Positions 28,870 to 38,894 of a stretch of 64,000 nt of DNA are shown here, piece after piece. The position numbers and the translations under genes were made by a program. Position 1 is the first letter of the stretch, and each line of letters opens with the position of its first letter. The notes below the pieces were generated by a model. That model did not search any database. It had not been told where the DNA came from and saw nothing but the letters and a program-made list of their open reading frames with translations. The stretch comes from Roseiconus lacunae. GTDB taxonomy: Bacteria > Planctomycetota > Planctomycetia > Pirellulales > Pirellulaceae. The stretch lies in NCBI RefSeq assembly GCF_008312935.1, contig NZ_VSZO01000009.1, forward strand, positions 186,001-250,000, given 5' to 3'.

Positions 28870-30532
28870 GCACCTGCCACACGCCCCTGAGCTATTTTTT
28901 GGATTAAGCGCGGGCTACGATCGCCGTGATTTAAAACGTGCCTACGGAAAGGCAATCCGTCAGTACTCACCAGAAGATTATCCGCGAGAATTCCAACTCA
29001 TTCGAGAAGCCTACGAGCGACTTGAACGCGAGCTCCGAGACAACCGTGATCAGGCCCGCAGTGACGAAGCCGACCAGGCGTGGATTCCTGGGAATCATCC
29101 GGTAGAGAAAAACGACACCGCTTCAGGACGACCGTCATCGGTAGACACGGGAGCGACTTCGTCAGACCATTCGCGACGCCCCGATTTCTCGCCATCGCTG
29201 CAGCATCTTGCCCTCGCTGACCCGGCAGGGACTTATCGCCGATTAACAGAGCAAGCAACACGATCACCGCAGGAATACTACGTCGCCGCAGTTTTGTCCG
29301 ATGTGATCGGTGACGGCCGATCGGCAGAATACTTCAATCAGATTCTCGCCGGACTCTCTCGACACCCTTCAGATGCCGGATTACTGGCGTTGGCAAAGGA
29401 GTACCTGCGACACGAGGTCGACGATGCCGATGTCGTCCCGGTGTTGGAACGCGTCGTATCGAATCTTCGTACGCCATTGTTTTTCCCGTTGACCGAGACG
29501 CTTTGGACAAGACTGATCAACACGGCACCGTTCGAGCAATGGTCGGAGTTGCTGAAGCGATGCGAAAGTGAAGTCCGCCAGGTCGATCCCACACAGCGAT
29601 CTGCTTTTTACGTGCGACTTATGAAAGTTGCTGTTTGGAAGGCACCAATCGACTGGAGCCACGGACAACTAGAGCAGCTCGAATCGCACTCGGTCACGCT
29701 TGATGAGTTCAGTCAGTTCGAACTCGAATACCTGGGGCATCTTCACGACTTGCTGCGAAAACATCCCGATCGAGATCGGTTACCGCCAGTCAAACAAAAA
29801 CTGCTGGAAGCTTACAAGCTTCACTGCCAGTCGGACGATCCGCAATCGATGCGAGCCTTAATCGAACATCTCGCTAGGCTTTCCCGCGATGCAGCCGGTT
29901 TCCAAAAAGCGTTTCCGGTCGGCACCGATCATGATGACAACTCATGGGTGATCGCGACCCAACTAATGATCAATCAAGTATCCGGTCAGTCGCTTCCGAA
30001 CGCATCAAATGACACTGACGAAATGCTGAGCGCCGTAGGAAAGTTACTTCGCGATCTTGCACCGACGAATCAAGCAGTGCTTGAAGGACAAGACAAAGCG
30101 AATTCACGCTTTCGAACGCTACCCCTAGTGGTCTGGATGGTTCTTGGCTGCGTGCTTGGCACGCCTATCATCATTTTACCGATCGCGTTAGTCGTTGATC
30201 CAGTCGGAGCAATTTTGACGATGGCGATGATCGTCTTTTTGTTTGTCGGCCTTTTCATCAGCTACTTTCGGTGGCTGTACCCGAAACACTTGCAAAAACG
30301 CCAAGAGCACTACGCTTGGCGTTGGCTAATGCATGGTTATCAACGTCATTGGCGGCGGCGTTTGTTTCGCTACTCGCAAAGCAACAACCTTCGAATCGGT
30401 GAGATGTTTCGTTTCCTCATCGAGGCGACCGAGGGTACGAAGTGGCAACCGCTTGGTGAAACGCTTCAATACTTTGGATCCCAGGATGCTGGACTGATCA
30501 TATTTGTATCGATCCGTTCGGTTACCAGTTAA
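28856..30532 (+). CDS. Membrane protein with atypical N-terminal J-like domain (DjlB/DjlC type)
   Basis: I choose the ATG at 28856, because the frame upstream of it only shadows the previous gene. Residues about 10-58 form a J-like fold: L-K-R-A-Y-G-K-A-I-R-Q-Y-S-P-E-D-Y-P, then F-Q-L-I-R-E-A-Y-E-R-L. The canonical H-P-D is replaced by S-P-E, as in the divergent J-like domains I associate with HscC partners. A long helical region (about 130-410) follows. Two or three TM segments (about residues 422-485) and a cytoplasmic-looking basic tail complete the 558-residue protein. Position and overlap argue that it is the co-chaperone of the HscC encoded upstream. Confidence 0.75.
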   Translation: MFQIEHLPHAPELFFGLSAGYDRRDLKRAYGKAIRQYSPEDYPREFQLIREAYERLERELRDNRDQARSDEADQAWIPGNHPVEKNDTASGRPSSVDTGATSSDHSRRPDFSPSLQHLALADPAGTYRRLTEQATRSPQEYYVAAVLSDVIGDGRSAEYFNQILAGLSRHPSDAGLLALAKEYLRHEVDDADVVPVLERVVSNLRTPLFFPLTETLWTRLINTAPFEQWSELLKRCESEVRQVDPTQRSAFYVRLMKVAVWKAPIDWSHGQLEQLESHSVTLDEFSQFELEYLGHLHDLLRKHPDRDRLPPVKQKLLEAYKLHCQSDDPQSMRALIEHLARLSRDAAGFQKAFPVGTDHDDNSWVIATQLMINQVSGQSLPNASNDTDEMLSAVGKLLRDLAPTNQAVLEGQDKANSRFRTLPLVVWMVLGCVLGTPIIILPIALVVDPVGAILTMAMIVFLFVGLFISYFRWLYPKHLQKRQEHYAWRWLMHGYQRHWRRRLFRYSQSNNLRIGEMFRFLIEATEGTKWQPLGETLQYFGSQDAGLIIFVSIRSVTS

Positions 30533-30560
30533 ACGGATGCGTTGATGCCGTTCTTTGCTG

Positions 30561-31088
30561 CTAATTGAAAAACGGATTCGCGTAGACCGCCGGCGGGCCA
30601 GTGACTTCGGTCGCCGACAATGCTCGTTCGGATGCATTCTCCCGAATCCAAGACTCTAGCTGGTCCGCCGATTGGTAGCCGACGAGGTCCCCGATGACTT
30701 CACCATCTTCGGTCAGAATCAACCGGGGGATGCTGGAGACGTCGTATTGTTCGGCGAGCGACTGGTGCTGATCGACGTTAATCTTACGCACTTCGACGGG
30801 CAACTTGGCTTGTTTGAGATCCAAGAGTTCCTTGTCGACCATTCGGCAGGGTGGGCACCAAGGGGCACCGAATTTCATCAGCACCAACTTCGGCCCACGC
30901 CCCGAGTGGGGATCCGGCTGGAAAGTCGCTTCTTTCGAGGCGACGTAGGCTTCACCCGCCGCACCCTCGCTGGGCGAATTCGATTCCAATTGTTCCGCAT
31001 CGGTCAGCCCCGCGTCACCAAAATCAAACGCGAGGGCGAGAAACACGAGCGTTCCGATCAAACAGACAGGCAATAGAATGTGTTTCAT
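30561..31088 (-). CDS. Membrane-anchored or exported thioredoxin-like protein
   Basis: A hydrophobic segment at residues 4-20 predicts a signal peptide or anchor. The thioredoxin fold carries F-G-A-P-W-C-P-P-C-R-M (Cys78, Cys81) and the cis-Pro segment S-S-I-P-R-L-I. The product should act as a thiol-disulfide oxidoreductase outside the cytoplasm, possibly in disulfide reduction or cytochrome maturation. I choose the ATG at 31088 over the longer frame from 31223, since only the shorter form has a normal signal. The product has 175 residues. Confidence 0.85.
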   Translation of the reverse strand: MKHILLPVCLIGTLVFLALAFDFGDAGLTDAEQLESNSPSEGAAGEAYVASKEATFQPDPHSGRGPKLVLMKFGAPWCPPCRMVDKELLDLKQAKLPVEVRKINVDQHQSLAEQYDVSSIPRLILTEDGEVIGDLVGYQSADQLESWIRENASERALSATEVTGPPAVYANPFFN

Positions 31089-31318
31089 TGCAGAATCGTC
31101 ACAAACGGGAGACCAAGCGACACGAGCAACGGCATCAAGCGGACGCCGGTAGACCAAGAACCGGTCTAAACGTTGCTCTTTAACAATGGAGGAGCAACTG
31201 CCAGATCCGCCAGATGCCCGCAAAAATCAGCCCCCGATCGCTTCGGCTTTCTCAGTCCGAAAACGCCGATCAAACCACACACGCGATTCAACCGAGACGA
31301 CGAGCAACCGGCCTGCGG

Positions 31319-33562
31319 TTATTCGCCGGCGAGTTTCAACAACCTTGGCATTTGCCGAAGTAAGAATCGCGGCATTACCGCCAGACAGCGACCGCTTTGC
31401 GGGTCGACCGCCACCGCACCGATGAACTGTTGACTTAGCCGGGCACCATTGATGACTTCCGAAGCCACGCGGTGATACTCCTCCGCACGTGACGCGTCTT
31501 CGAACCAGACGACAACCGGCAAGCGATCAAAGTAGGCCGCTGTTCCAACCCACCAGTGCCGCTCGTCGACTTGACGCACTTGCAATCCTTCTGGTTCGAA
31601 CACCTCGGCAAACGCATCTGCTGCGGTGACGTTGGGTCCCGTTTTGGGCATCAACAACGACCCTGGGTTGAGGTCGCGTTTGGCGACCTCTTCCCAATTG
31701 ACGAAACAAAGCACGTCGTTTTCTTTTGCGATTCGGCGAACCAGCGAAGCCATCGCAAGTGGTTCCTGCAAGACATCACCCGACTTTCCGCCGCTTAACA
31801 CCGGCCAGCGTTCCACTTGCGAATCATAAGTTCCTGACCACCGGGAAAGATTCGCATCGTCGACTTTCCCTTTTTGACCTCGGACCCTACGGATCGCTTC
31901 ACAGACCAACACGACCAACTGCTGCGGTCCCGGTTCGGCGGGGATTTGAATTTCGGTTGGGTTGTCTTCAGTTTGTCTCAACAGTTTCCGAGCGGTCGCA
32001 ATCGCGGACTCGGGTTCGCCGAGGTCACTGAAATCGATCGCTGCCGATACGACCGCCGCAAATCGTTGATCGAGGGGACGGATTTCAATTTCACTGAGTT
32101 GCTGCTCATAAACACCGCCCAGACTTTCATTGATCGATGTCAAGGTTTCCTCAATGGAAACCCAACGCCCGGATGGCAGTGGCACCTTGGTCGCAATCGG
32201 AGTTCCGACCAGGTCTAGAGACACCCATTCCAGGCTGATCGGCACTCCTGTCATTTGCGAAATCAACAAGGCGAGATCAGCCAGCGGATACCCGTCGGGA
32301 CTTTGCGATTGAAACGCGACGGTTAACCCCATCGCGGCAGTCATGTTGACCGGACGCGGAGTGTCGACCATCACTTCCAATTTGACGTCATCGTCGGCGG
32401 CTTGATCCAACTGGATCTCATCGATTGACTTTGGCGCCGGTTCATTCGTTGGCAAATGGGGACGGTCAGTGTCCATACCTAGCAGAAACGGCTTAAGTGC
32501 ATCGGGTAGCTCGGTCAGCGTTGCCGCCTCGGGACCTTCATCGTTCGATGATGTCTCGGCAGGCCCCGGTTTAAGACTGTCCAGAGGATTGCTGGGCAGC
32601 AACGGATTCTCGGGCAGCAACGGATTCTGTGGCAACAGATCCGCTGGCGGTGCGATCGCCGTGGCGGTTTCCTCGCCGGAGTCTGCCATCGATTCCGCTG
32701 CGGTCGCCGAATCATTGGATGCCCGAACCGCTGAAATCGAGCGATCGGGATCAGGCAACGTTTCGGCCGCATTGTTAGGCACGCCGGCCGGATCGGCTTC
32801 CGAAGAAGACTCGGTTGTCGCCGTTGACGACTCCGCAGGTCCTTGTTCTTGGATTACGTTTCCGTCCGCATCACGACTTGCTTGCTCGTCATCGGAAACG
32901 TCATCACTCGGCGGTAGTTGTGTCGTCTGATCGGCAGTCGTCTGATCGGCAGTCGGTGGCGTCGTGTCGACCAGAGCCACATCGTCGGCACCGCGACGCA
33001 GCAATACGGTGACCAGAATCGCGATGGATAACAAACCGGCAATGACCGAAAGTGCGATCACGGCGAGCCGTCGGCTTTTAGCGCTCGTTTGACTTTGCCA
33101 ATCCAGTGGCGGGCCGGCGGCCGTGTTGTCCTGAACGGAATCACTTGCCGCCGAGCCGTCATCGAGAGTGCTCAGCTGGTCATCGGCAACAATCGGTGGC
33201 GCGATCGTTTCGTCGGACGCAGGGGGCTGTGGATCAGAACCGATCATCGCCGCCGGCTGGGGTGAGTCATCGCCTCTAGGATGATCCTGTTCCGCGGTCA
33301 CCGGAGAATCAACCGCCGGTGAATCGCGCCGTGGTTCGAGTTCGGGCGAATCCGATGTAATCGAATCCTTGGTCAGGGCAGCAGAATCGACGGGGCGATT
33401 TCCGAGCATGACAGGTGACGCAGCATCGGCGGCGGCTTTGGAAAGCTGCACCATCGACTGACATTTCGGGCAAGCAACGATCCGATCGACCAACGATTCA
33501 CGTCGAACGCTTAGCCGGCATCCGCAGGTGACGCAAGTGACGGTGAATGGTTGAAATGACAA
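31319..33562 (-). CDS. Zinc-ribbon/TM protein with long acidic linker and periplasmic STN-like domain
   Basis: The 747-residue product begins with a zinc-ribbon-like pattern C-V-T-C-G-C then C-P-K-C (residues 10-35). One TM helix follows at about 166-189. A long Asp/Glu/Pro/Ser/Thr-rich linker (about 195-360) contains short duplications such as N-P-L-L-P-E/S and T-T-A-D-Q. The C-terminal part (about 370-747) holds a segment resembling secretin/STN short domains (S-Q-M-T-G-V-P-I-S-L-E-W). The Cys-rich part is predicted cytoplasmic and the large domain periplasmic. Its function is unknown. The ATG at 33562 faces the divergent dGTPase gene. Confidence 0.7.
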   Translation of the reverse strand: MSFQPFTVTCVTCGCRLSVRRESLVDRIVACPKCQSMVQLSKAAADAASPVMLGNRPVDSAALTKDSITSDSPELEPRRDSPAVDSPVTAEQDHPRGDDSPQPAAMIGSDPQPPASDETIAPPIVADDQLSTLDDGSAASDSVQDNTAAGPPLDWQSQTSAKSRRLAVIALSVIAGLLSIAILVTVLLRRGADDVALVDTTPPTADQTTADQTTQLPPSDDVSDDEQASRDADGNVIQEQGPAESSTATTESSSEADPAGVPNNAAETLPDPDRSISAVRASNDSATAAESMADSGEETATAIAPPADLLPQNPLLPENPLLPSNPLDSLKPGPAETSSNDEGPEAATLTELPDALKPFLLGMDTDRPHLPTNEPAPKSIDEIQLDQAADDDVKLEVMVDTPRPVNMTAAMGLTVAFQSQSPDGYPLADLALLISQMTGVPISLEWVSLDLVGTPIATKVPLPSGRWVSIEETLTSINESLGGVYEQQLSEIEIRPLDQRFAAVVSAAIDFSDLGEPESAIATARKLLRQTEDNPTEIQIPAEPGPQQLVVLVCEAIRRVRGQKGKVDDANLSRWSGTYDSQVERWPVLSGGKSGDVLQEPLAMASLVRRIAKENDVLCFVNWEEVAKRDLNPGSLLMPKTGPNVTAADAFAEVFEPEGLQVRQVDERHWWVGTAAYFDRLPVVVWFEDASRAEEYHRVASEVINGARLSQQFIGAVAVDPQSGRCLAVMPRFLLRQMPRLLKLAGE

Positions 33563-34047
33563 GTAACCGCTCTGTGTTTTGAACCTGGAATGCCAAAGTC
33601 AATTCGATTTAATGAGTTGACTCTCCCCGTGTGCACTTCGACCTGATCGACGGCCTGAGAGACGCCTGGATGATTCGCAAGCGGCAGAATCACGCTGCCT
33701 TGAAAACGCGACGCAGCCTTGAAGGTCATCCATCATTCCCCTGCGAGGTCGCCCACATCGTTCACTCCGATTCAACGGCGGGAGCGGCATGCAAGGCTTC
33801 CTGGGATCGCGTTGACGCAGTGCTATCTTACCACGCTGTCACCGATTCTTAACACGCGAAGGCTGTTTCTTAATTCACCAGGCCCCGGATCCGGACACAT
33901 TGGTGTGGGCCAATCGGCCGCCGAACGCTAGGATGCATCATAGAAATGTGACCTAAGTTGTAGGAATCCTAGACTGATTAAATCCCCTTCGCCCCTCGAT
34001 TGCTGCGGGCACAGCCCCTAAAGTCGTTAAAGTTGATTACATCCCCC
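33563..34047. other. Divergent intergenic region between zinc-ribbon/TM gene and dGTPase gene
   Basis: In these 485 bases I see a perfect AGTCAA/TTGACT inverted pair (33597-33602, 33617-33622) near the minus-strand start. I see no RNA gene or convincing promoter. A TTG at 34000 is in frame with the dGTPase gene, but I regard the sequence before 34048 as untranslated. Confidence 0.35.
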
Positions 34048-35190
34048 ATGCTGGACACTCGCCGGTACGACGATCGCGAGCACTTGCTGTTGGCATCCTA
34101 TGCGATGCATAGCCGGGACTCGGGTGGACGTCGATACCAGGAACCCGAGCACACCTATCGCGGTCCCTTCGCCCGCGATCGCGATCGGATTTTACACAGC
34201 AGTGCCTTTCGCCGCCTTTCGGGAAAGATGCAGGTCTTCACGGGCGAGATGGGGATTTATCACCGCACACGTTTGACCCACACCTTTGAAGTCGCGTCGA
34301 TCGCCCGCACGATGGCCCGGGTCCTGCGATTGAATGAAGACCTGACCGAAGCACTCGCTCTGGTGCACGACATCGGGCACCCTCCGTATGGTCATTGCGG
34401 CGAGGATGCCTTGAGCGATTGCATGCATCATGTCGGGGGATTTTCACACAACTCGTTTGCGCTCATCATCGTCGAACAGTTGGAAAAACGCTACGAGCAG
34501 TTTCCGGGGCTGAATCTAACCCGTGAAATACTCGATGGGCAGGACGTTCGCGCCCACAAAGCCGAGGCAGCCGTGGGGCGATCCCCGCTGTTGGAAGTTC
34601 AACTCGTCGACGCCGCCGACTCGATGGCTTACGACGCACACGATGTTGACGATGCCCTACAGCTCGGCTTGTTGACGATGCGAGAACTTAGCGAACTATC
34701 GATCGTCCGCCGCGCGATGGCTTCGATCGCTGCCAAGCACGGGCCGAGTCCGATTCGCCAAGAACGACAGCTGCTTGTCCATGAACTGATCGACCTCCAA
34801 GTCACCGATTTCTTGGAAGAAGCGACCGAACTATTGATTCCGTTCGCCGGCCAATCGTCCGGTGACTTACGCAACGCCGGGGTACGCGTTGAACACAGCG
34901 ATCAGCTCGGTCGCGAGCGAGCCGAACTGGAAGCGTTCTTGTTCGAAGCCGTCTACCGGCATCCGCGTTTGATCCCCGTCCGCCGCGCCGCCTATCATCG
35001 CTTGCAAGACATGTTCGAAGTCCTGGTCAATCAGCCCTCACGATTGCCACTTCGTTTCCGCCGACGTTGTGAAGACCACCCGATCGAAGCGGTCGTGGGC
35101 GAATACTTGGCGGGCATGACCGATGCCTTCTGCGATGCCCAGTATCGCTACGCGACCGATGGTAGCACCGGACCGCTGGCAGACTGGTAA
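34048..35190 (+). CDS. dgt: Deoxyguanosinetriphosphate triphosphohydrolase family protein (HD domain)
   Basis: dGTPases cleave dNTPs to the nucleoside and tripolyphosphate and control dNTP pools. Conserved features are the N-terminal R-D-R-D-R-I-L-H-S-S-A-F-R-R-L, the metal residues H78 and H107-D108 in H-D-I-G-H-P-P-Y-G-H, and the later D-A-A-D-S-M-A-Y-D. The length of 380 residues matches the shorter, non-Escherichia type. The ATG at 34048 gives the normal family N-terminus. Nucleotide specificity is not predictable. Confidence 0.92.
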   Translation: MLDTRRYDDREHLLLASYAMHSRDSGGRRYQEPEHTYRGPFARDRDRILHSSAFRRLSGKMQVFTGEMGIYHRTRLTHTFEVASIARTMARVLRLNEDLTEALALVHDIGHPPYGHCGEDALSDCMHHVGGFSHNSFALIIVEQLEKRYEQFPGLNLTREILDGQDVRAHKAEAAVGRSPLLEVQLVDAADSMAYDAHDVDDALQLGLLTMRELSELSIVRRAMASIAAKHGPSPIRQERQLLVHELIDLQVTDFLEEATELLIPFAGQSSGDLRNAGVRVEHSDQLGRERAELEAFLFEAVYRHPRLIPVRRAAYHRLQDMFEVLVNQPSRLPLRFRRRCEDHPIEAVVGEYLAGMTDAFCDAQYRYATDGSTGPLADW

Positions 35191-35264
35191 CACCGACCGT
35201 TGAGACGCATCCCTCGCGGTTGTTTCGGTACATCGTTGTGCACATCGCACCGTTAGGTCCAATG

Positions 35265-36869
35265 TCAGCCGACGTCGCCACAAAGGCTGACCACCATTCC
35301 CAACTCGAACGCGGCCGTTGCTTTGGCATGCAACGCATCGAGTGCTTCAGCTTCACCGGTCGCGTAAGCCACCTGAATGTGGTTGGCCTTGTGCCGAGCC
35401 ATCATCTGATCACGCGTCACGCCACGCAAGACCGCGTGCATGATCGGCCATTGACTGGTCGTGGCGTTCCAACGGCGATCGGTTTCTTCACGAGGCAACT
35501 CGATCGCATCGGCCAGCCCGAGATCCATTTTCAGTTTGTCGTCTTCGACAAAAATCCGTGACCAAATGACAATTCCCGGGCGACTGATCCCACGCACCGT
35601 GCTTCCTCCGGCGGGAAAATACATCGGCGGCTGACGAAAACCTTCGGCACCTTTCCAACCGTCGATGAAATGGGCCGGTGGCGCTGCACCGCTGATCTCC
35701 AGTACCCAAACTTCCTGGTCGGTCGTTCCAGATTGGTCCGCATCAGACCAACGCAGGTCATGCAATGTGTTTTCGGTCGGTTGCTCCAGCAACGCATGGA
35801 CACGTTGTGTGATCAAGCCATCAATACCGGCGCATTCGTCGACTTCATTAAAATGCGTGAGAGGCACACCTGGGTAAAGCTCACGATCACCGCCGCGACT
35901 GGCCACCGGCGGTCGTTCGGCATTGTTCAACATTCCCTCGACCAAATCACTGGCCGGCAACAAATCCTTCAGCCCCTGCTGATACTGAATCCCGATCGCG
36001 TCGCAACCAAAATCGTCGGCAATACGGACGGCGGCAATGTACATGCGGCACTGATCGAGGATCTGTGCGTCGGTCAAATCAGTTTCGTGCACCTCGCCGG
36101 TATGAAAAGTCATTCCCGCTTGGTCCAACCAATCACGTACACGCTGAGCGTCATCATCGGAAACTTGCTTGGATTCGTAGTACAACGCCGATTGGCTGAG
36201 ACGTTCCTTGAAAACGCCGGTCGGGTTCAGAAGGTGATCGGGGATAATCGCGTTAAACATCCCCATGCAACCTTCGTCAAAAACCCCCATGATTGCTTTG
36301 TCATTTTGCAGCGTCGTGGCGACTTGCTGGCCCAGCGTTCGAGCGTTGTCGCTGGCGATCGACGGATCGAAGGGACGCACATGCGAGGTGTCGTGTTCGA
36401 CCTTTCCGGTGCTCAACCAAAGACTAAGCTTCTCGTTGAACCAATCATCTTCAAATGACTCGCTCCAAAGCGAACTGTAATTGATCCCCGCCTTGGTCAA
36501 CGAGCCGTTCAAGTTCAATAGACCGACCAACCCTGGCCAAGTCCCCGACCAATTCGCAACCGTCAGAATTGGGCCACGATGCGTGGTCAGTCCGGCGAGC
36601 ACGTGATGCGAGTATTGCCAAACCGCTTCGGCGACGATCAAAGGTGCGTCCGGATCGATCTGCCGAAAGACTTCGATGCCTTGGCGTTGAGACGAAAGAA
36701 ATCCGTGGCCACTGGTATCATCATAAGCATGCCCTCGTTTGACGGCCCAGCCTAAGCGTTCGATCGCCGCGGTCAGCGTGGCTTCCATCTCGGCTTGAGC
36801 CGGCCAGCAGACTTGGTTCGCTGATTCACGAAGGTCGCCGGAGGCAACCAAAGTAACGGTGTTTGACAT
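35265..36869 (-). CDS. L-fucose/L-arabinose isomerase-like protein
   Basis: The 534-residue product belongs by overall pattern to the FucI/AraA isomerase superfamily, which interconverts aldoses and ketoses with Mn2+. The N-terminal V-A-S-G-D-L-R segment, the central [16 protein letters not shown] and the E-G-C-M-G-M-F-N block fit the FucI-like branch. It lies 84 bases downstream of an FGGY kinase on the same strand. The pair probably converts one sugar to a ketose phosphate, but the substrate (L-arabinose, D-arabinose or L-fucose) is open. Confidence 0.8.
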   Translation of the reverse strand: MSNTVTLVASGDLRESANQVCWPAQAEMEATLTAAIERLGWAVKRGHAYDDTSGHGFLSSQRQGIEVFRQIDPDAPLIVAEAVWQYSHHVLAGLTTHRGPILTVANWSGTWPGLVGLLNLNGSLTKAGINYSSLWSESFEDDWFNEKLSLWLSTGKVEHDTSHVRPFDPSIASDNARTLGQQVATTLQNDKAIMGVFDEGCMGMFNAIIPDHLLNPTGVFKERLSQSALYYESKQVSDDDAQRVRDWLDQAGMTFHTGEVHETDLTDAQILDQCRMYIAAVRIADDFGCDAIGIQYQQGLKDLLPASDLVEGMLNNAERPPVASRGGDRELYPGVPLTHFNEVDECAGIDGLITQRVHALLEQPTENTLHDLRWSDADQSGTTDQEVWVLEISGAAPPAHFIDGWKGAEGFRQPPMYFPAGGSTVRGISRPGIVIWSRIFVEDDKLKMDLGLADAIELPREETDRRWNATTSQWPIMHAVLRGVTRDQMMARHKANHIQVAYATGEAEALDALHAKATAAFELGMVVSLCGDVG

Positions 36870-36904
36870 GGTTTGGGTTTAAAGAGAGGGGAAGTGGGAA
36901 AGTC

Positions 36905-36935
36905 AACCGTGGCTAACGCCAGGTGGCTGATCCTG
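36905..36935 (+). repeat. Partial copy of the dispersed hairpin repeat (right arm only)
   Basis: The segment contains CCGTGGCTAACGCCAGGTGG followed by CTGATCCTGA. It matches the right arm and tail of the complete copies and lies between the two sugar-metabolism genes. No left arm is visible. Confidence 0.55.
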
Positions 36936-36953
36936 AGCCGGATCGAATCCCGA

Positions 36954-38591
36954 TCACAATGGCCCATCGGCGGTCTTCAAGGCAACAGTTTGATCAGCCA
37001 GTTCACGGTATTGTCGATAGACATGATCATAGGTCTCTCGATCGTCTAGGTTTGGTTTAACGATCAATCGATCGGTTTCGGCGACCGAAGCCATCGCGCG
37101 GGCTGCTTCGCCAATCGTTTCAAATCCACTTGCGTCCGATCCGGCGGCAAACATTCCCAGCACCGCAGCTCCAACGGCTGGCCCCTGTTCGGACGGATGG
37201 ACCTCGATTTCACTCGCAAGCACGTCGGCATAGATTTGCACGACGGCCGGGTTGTGATGCGGAAGCCCCCCCGTAGCGACGAATCGTTCGACCGGGATGC
37301 CACCTTCACGAAGGACATCGACGATCCAACGAACGCCGAACGCAGATGCCTCCAACAGCGAACGATAAAGATGTGCCGGCGTCGTCTCTAGCGATAGCCC
37401 CGTGAACGCTCCCTTGACCGAACCATCCATCAACGGAGTCCGGCAGCCATTCATCCAGTCAAGACACAACACACCATCCGATCCGGCGGGGATCTTCATC
37501 GCTTGTTCGGCGAGTGGTCCGAAAGAATCCAGGTTGAGTAGTTTAAGTAACCAAGCAAACGCATCGCCCACGGCAGCTTGCCCGGTTTCGTATCCGTACA
37601 GTCCGGGAAGGATGCCGCCTTCGACGACACCGGCGATACCTGGAACGGATTGAAACTGCTTTGCGTTCAGCATGTGACAACTGCTCGTTCCCATCACCAT
37701 CACGAGCGTACCGGCTTCCGCTTCGCCGACTCCAGGGACGCCGCTATGGGCATCGATGGTCGCGGCCGAAACGGCAATGCCACTTGGCAAACCCAATCGT
37801 TGCGCCATCGATTCGCAAAGGTTGCCGGCACGTTCTCCGGGTGACAACATTCGACCGGGCATTTTGTTTACGGCCGCGTCGCCAAGTTTTTGATCCACCG
37901 CCCGCAGGTAGTCCTCGCTGGCGTAACCTTCATTGGCCGACCAAAGCGCCTTGTATCCTGCTTGGCAAGTCGAACGCGGTAGCGATTTGGCATCACCGCC
38001 GACGAGTTGCCATACAAACCAATCGCCCGCTTCCAGCCAAACCTCCGCGGCATCGGCAACCTCCGGGGCAAGCTCGATCGTTTCGAGCATTTTTGGAAAG
38101 AACCACTCCAAACCGATGATCCCGCCATAGCGTTTCAAGAACGCTTCATCGCGCTGCCGAGCGACTTGATTCATTCGTTCGGTTTGATCGATCGCCCCAT
38201 GGTGCTTCCATAGCTTCGGCCATGCCAGCGGAGTGCTTGCGAACCGATCGAGGTTGCACAACGGTGTACCGTCGACCAACGTGGGCAACATCGTGCAGCT
38301 CGTGAAATCGACTCCGACGCCCACGATCCGGTCGGCCGTGATCCCACTTTGCTTGAGCGCCGCACGAGTCGCGTCGGCAGCCGAATCGATCCAATCACCC
38401 GGAGCTTGCAATGCGTACCGTGCCGGCAACGGTTGATCATTTCCGGGCAAGTGATCGACGATCTGCCCATGACGATAACGTTCCGAAGCTACGCCGAGTT
38501 CCTGTCCCCGCCCGTCAATCAAAACGGCGCGAACCGATTCGGTTCCAAAATCAAGTCCAAGGGCAACGGGGATCTCATCAGATATGGGCAT
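36954..38591 (-). CDS. araB: FGGY-family carbohydrate kinase, ribulokinase-like
   Basis: FGGY kinases phosphorylate sugars with ATP. The N-terminal G-L-D-F-G-T-E-S-V-R-A-V, the G-V-G-V-D-F-T-S-C-T segment, W-K-H-H, and the C-terminal V-A-T-G-G-L-P-H-H-N are closest to the ribulokinase branch (AraB of Bacillus type). The length of 545 residues is normal. Immediately downstream is the isomerase-like gene, so together they would give isomerisation then phosphorylation. No epimerase (AraD) is in the window. The symbol is tentative. Confidence 0.82.
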   Translation of the reverse strand: MPISDEIPVALGLDFGTESVRAVLIDGRGQELGVASERYRHGQIVDHLPGNDQPLPARYALQAPGDWIDSAADATRAALKQSGITADRIVGVGVDFTSCTMLPTLVDGTPLCNLDRFASTPLAWPKLWKHHGAIDQTERMNQVARQRDEAFLKRYGGIIGLEWFFPKMLETIELAPEVADAAEVWLEAGDWFVWQLVGGDAKSLPRSTCQAGYKALWSANEGYASEDYLRAVDQKLGDAAVNKMPGRMLSPGERAGNLCESMAQRLGLPSGIAVSAATIDAHSGVPGVGEAEAGTLVMVMGTSSCHMLNAKQFQSVPGIAGVVEGGILPGLYGYETGQAAVGDAFAWLLKLLNLDSFGPLAEQAMKIPAGSDGVLCLDWMNGCRTPLMDGSVKGAFTGLSLETTPAHLYRSLLEASAFGVRWIVDVLREGGIPVERFVATGGLPHHNPAVVQIYADVLASEIEVHPSEQGPAVGAAVLGMFAAGSDASGFETIGEAARAMASVAETDRLIVKPNLDDRETYDHVYRQYRELADQTVALKTADGPL

Positions 38592-38751
38592 AGGAGGGCT
38601 TGAAAGGGAGTTCCAAACAATGGTGGATGATATGAATCGATCGCCAAGGAACGATCACGTCCGTCGGGTTTCGTTAGGTCTTCGTTAATAGCCGAACGAT
38701 TGGCGGTCGTCGTGGTGCAATCATGCCGCAAAGCCAGCCGGGGGAGCGATC

Positions 38752-38850
38752 CGACCAAACCATTAGTTTGAATTCGACTCACTAGCCGACCGGTTTGATC
38801 CCCAGCGATTGCATGGAAACCGTGGCTAAAATGATTCGGCCAATGGCTCG
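38752..38850 (+). repeat. Degraded copy of the dispersed hairpin repeat
   Basis: Recognisable blocks in the family order are GACCAAACCATTAGTTTG, TTCGACTCACTAGCCGACCG, CAGCGATTGCA, and AAACCGTGGCTAA followed by TTCGGCCAATGG. The spacing of about 95 bp matches the complete copies. Confidence 0.5.
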
Positions 38851-38859
38851 CTCGCAAAT

Positions 38860-38894
38860 GGAGAACCGAAACTCCTGACGAGTTCCGGTTCTCC
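38860..38894 (-). terminator. 15-bp stem-loop downstream of the diacylglycerol-kinase-family gene
   Basis: Arms 38860-38874 and 38880-38894 pair over 15 positions with one A/C mismatch around a CTGAC loop. It lies about 110 bases after the stop of the minus-strand gene at 39003. No T run follows, so factor-independent termination is uncertain. Confidence 0.35.
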
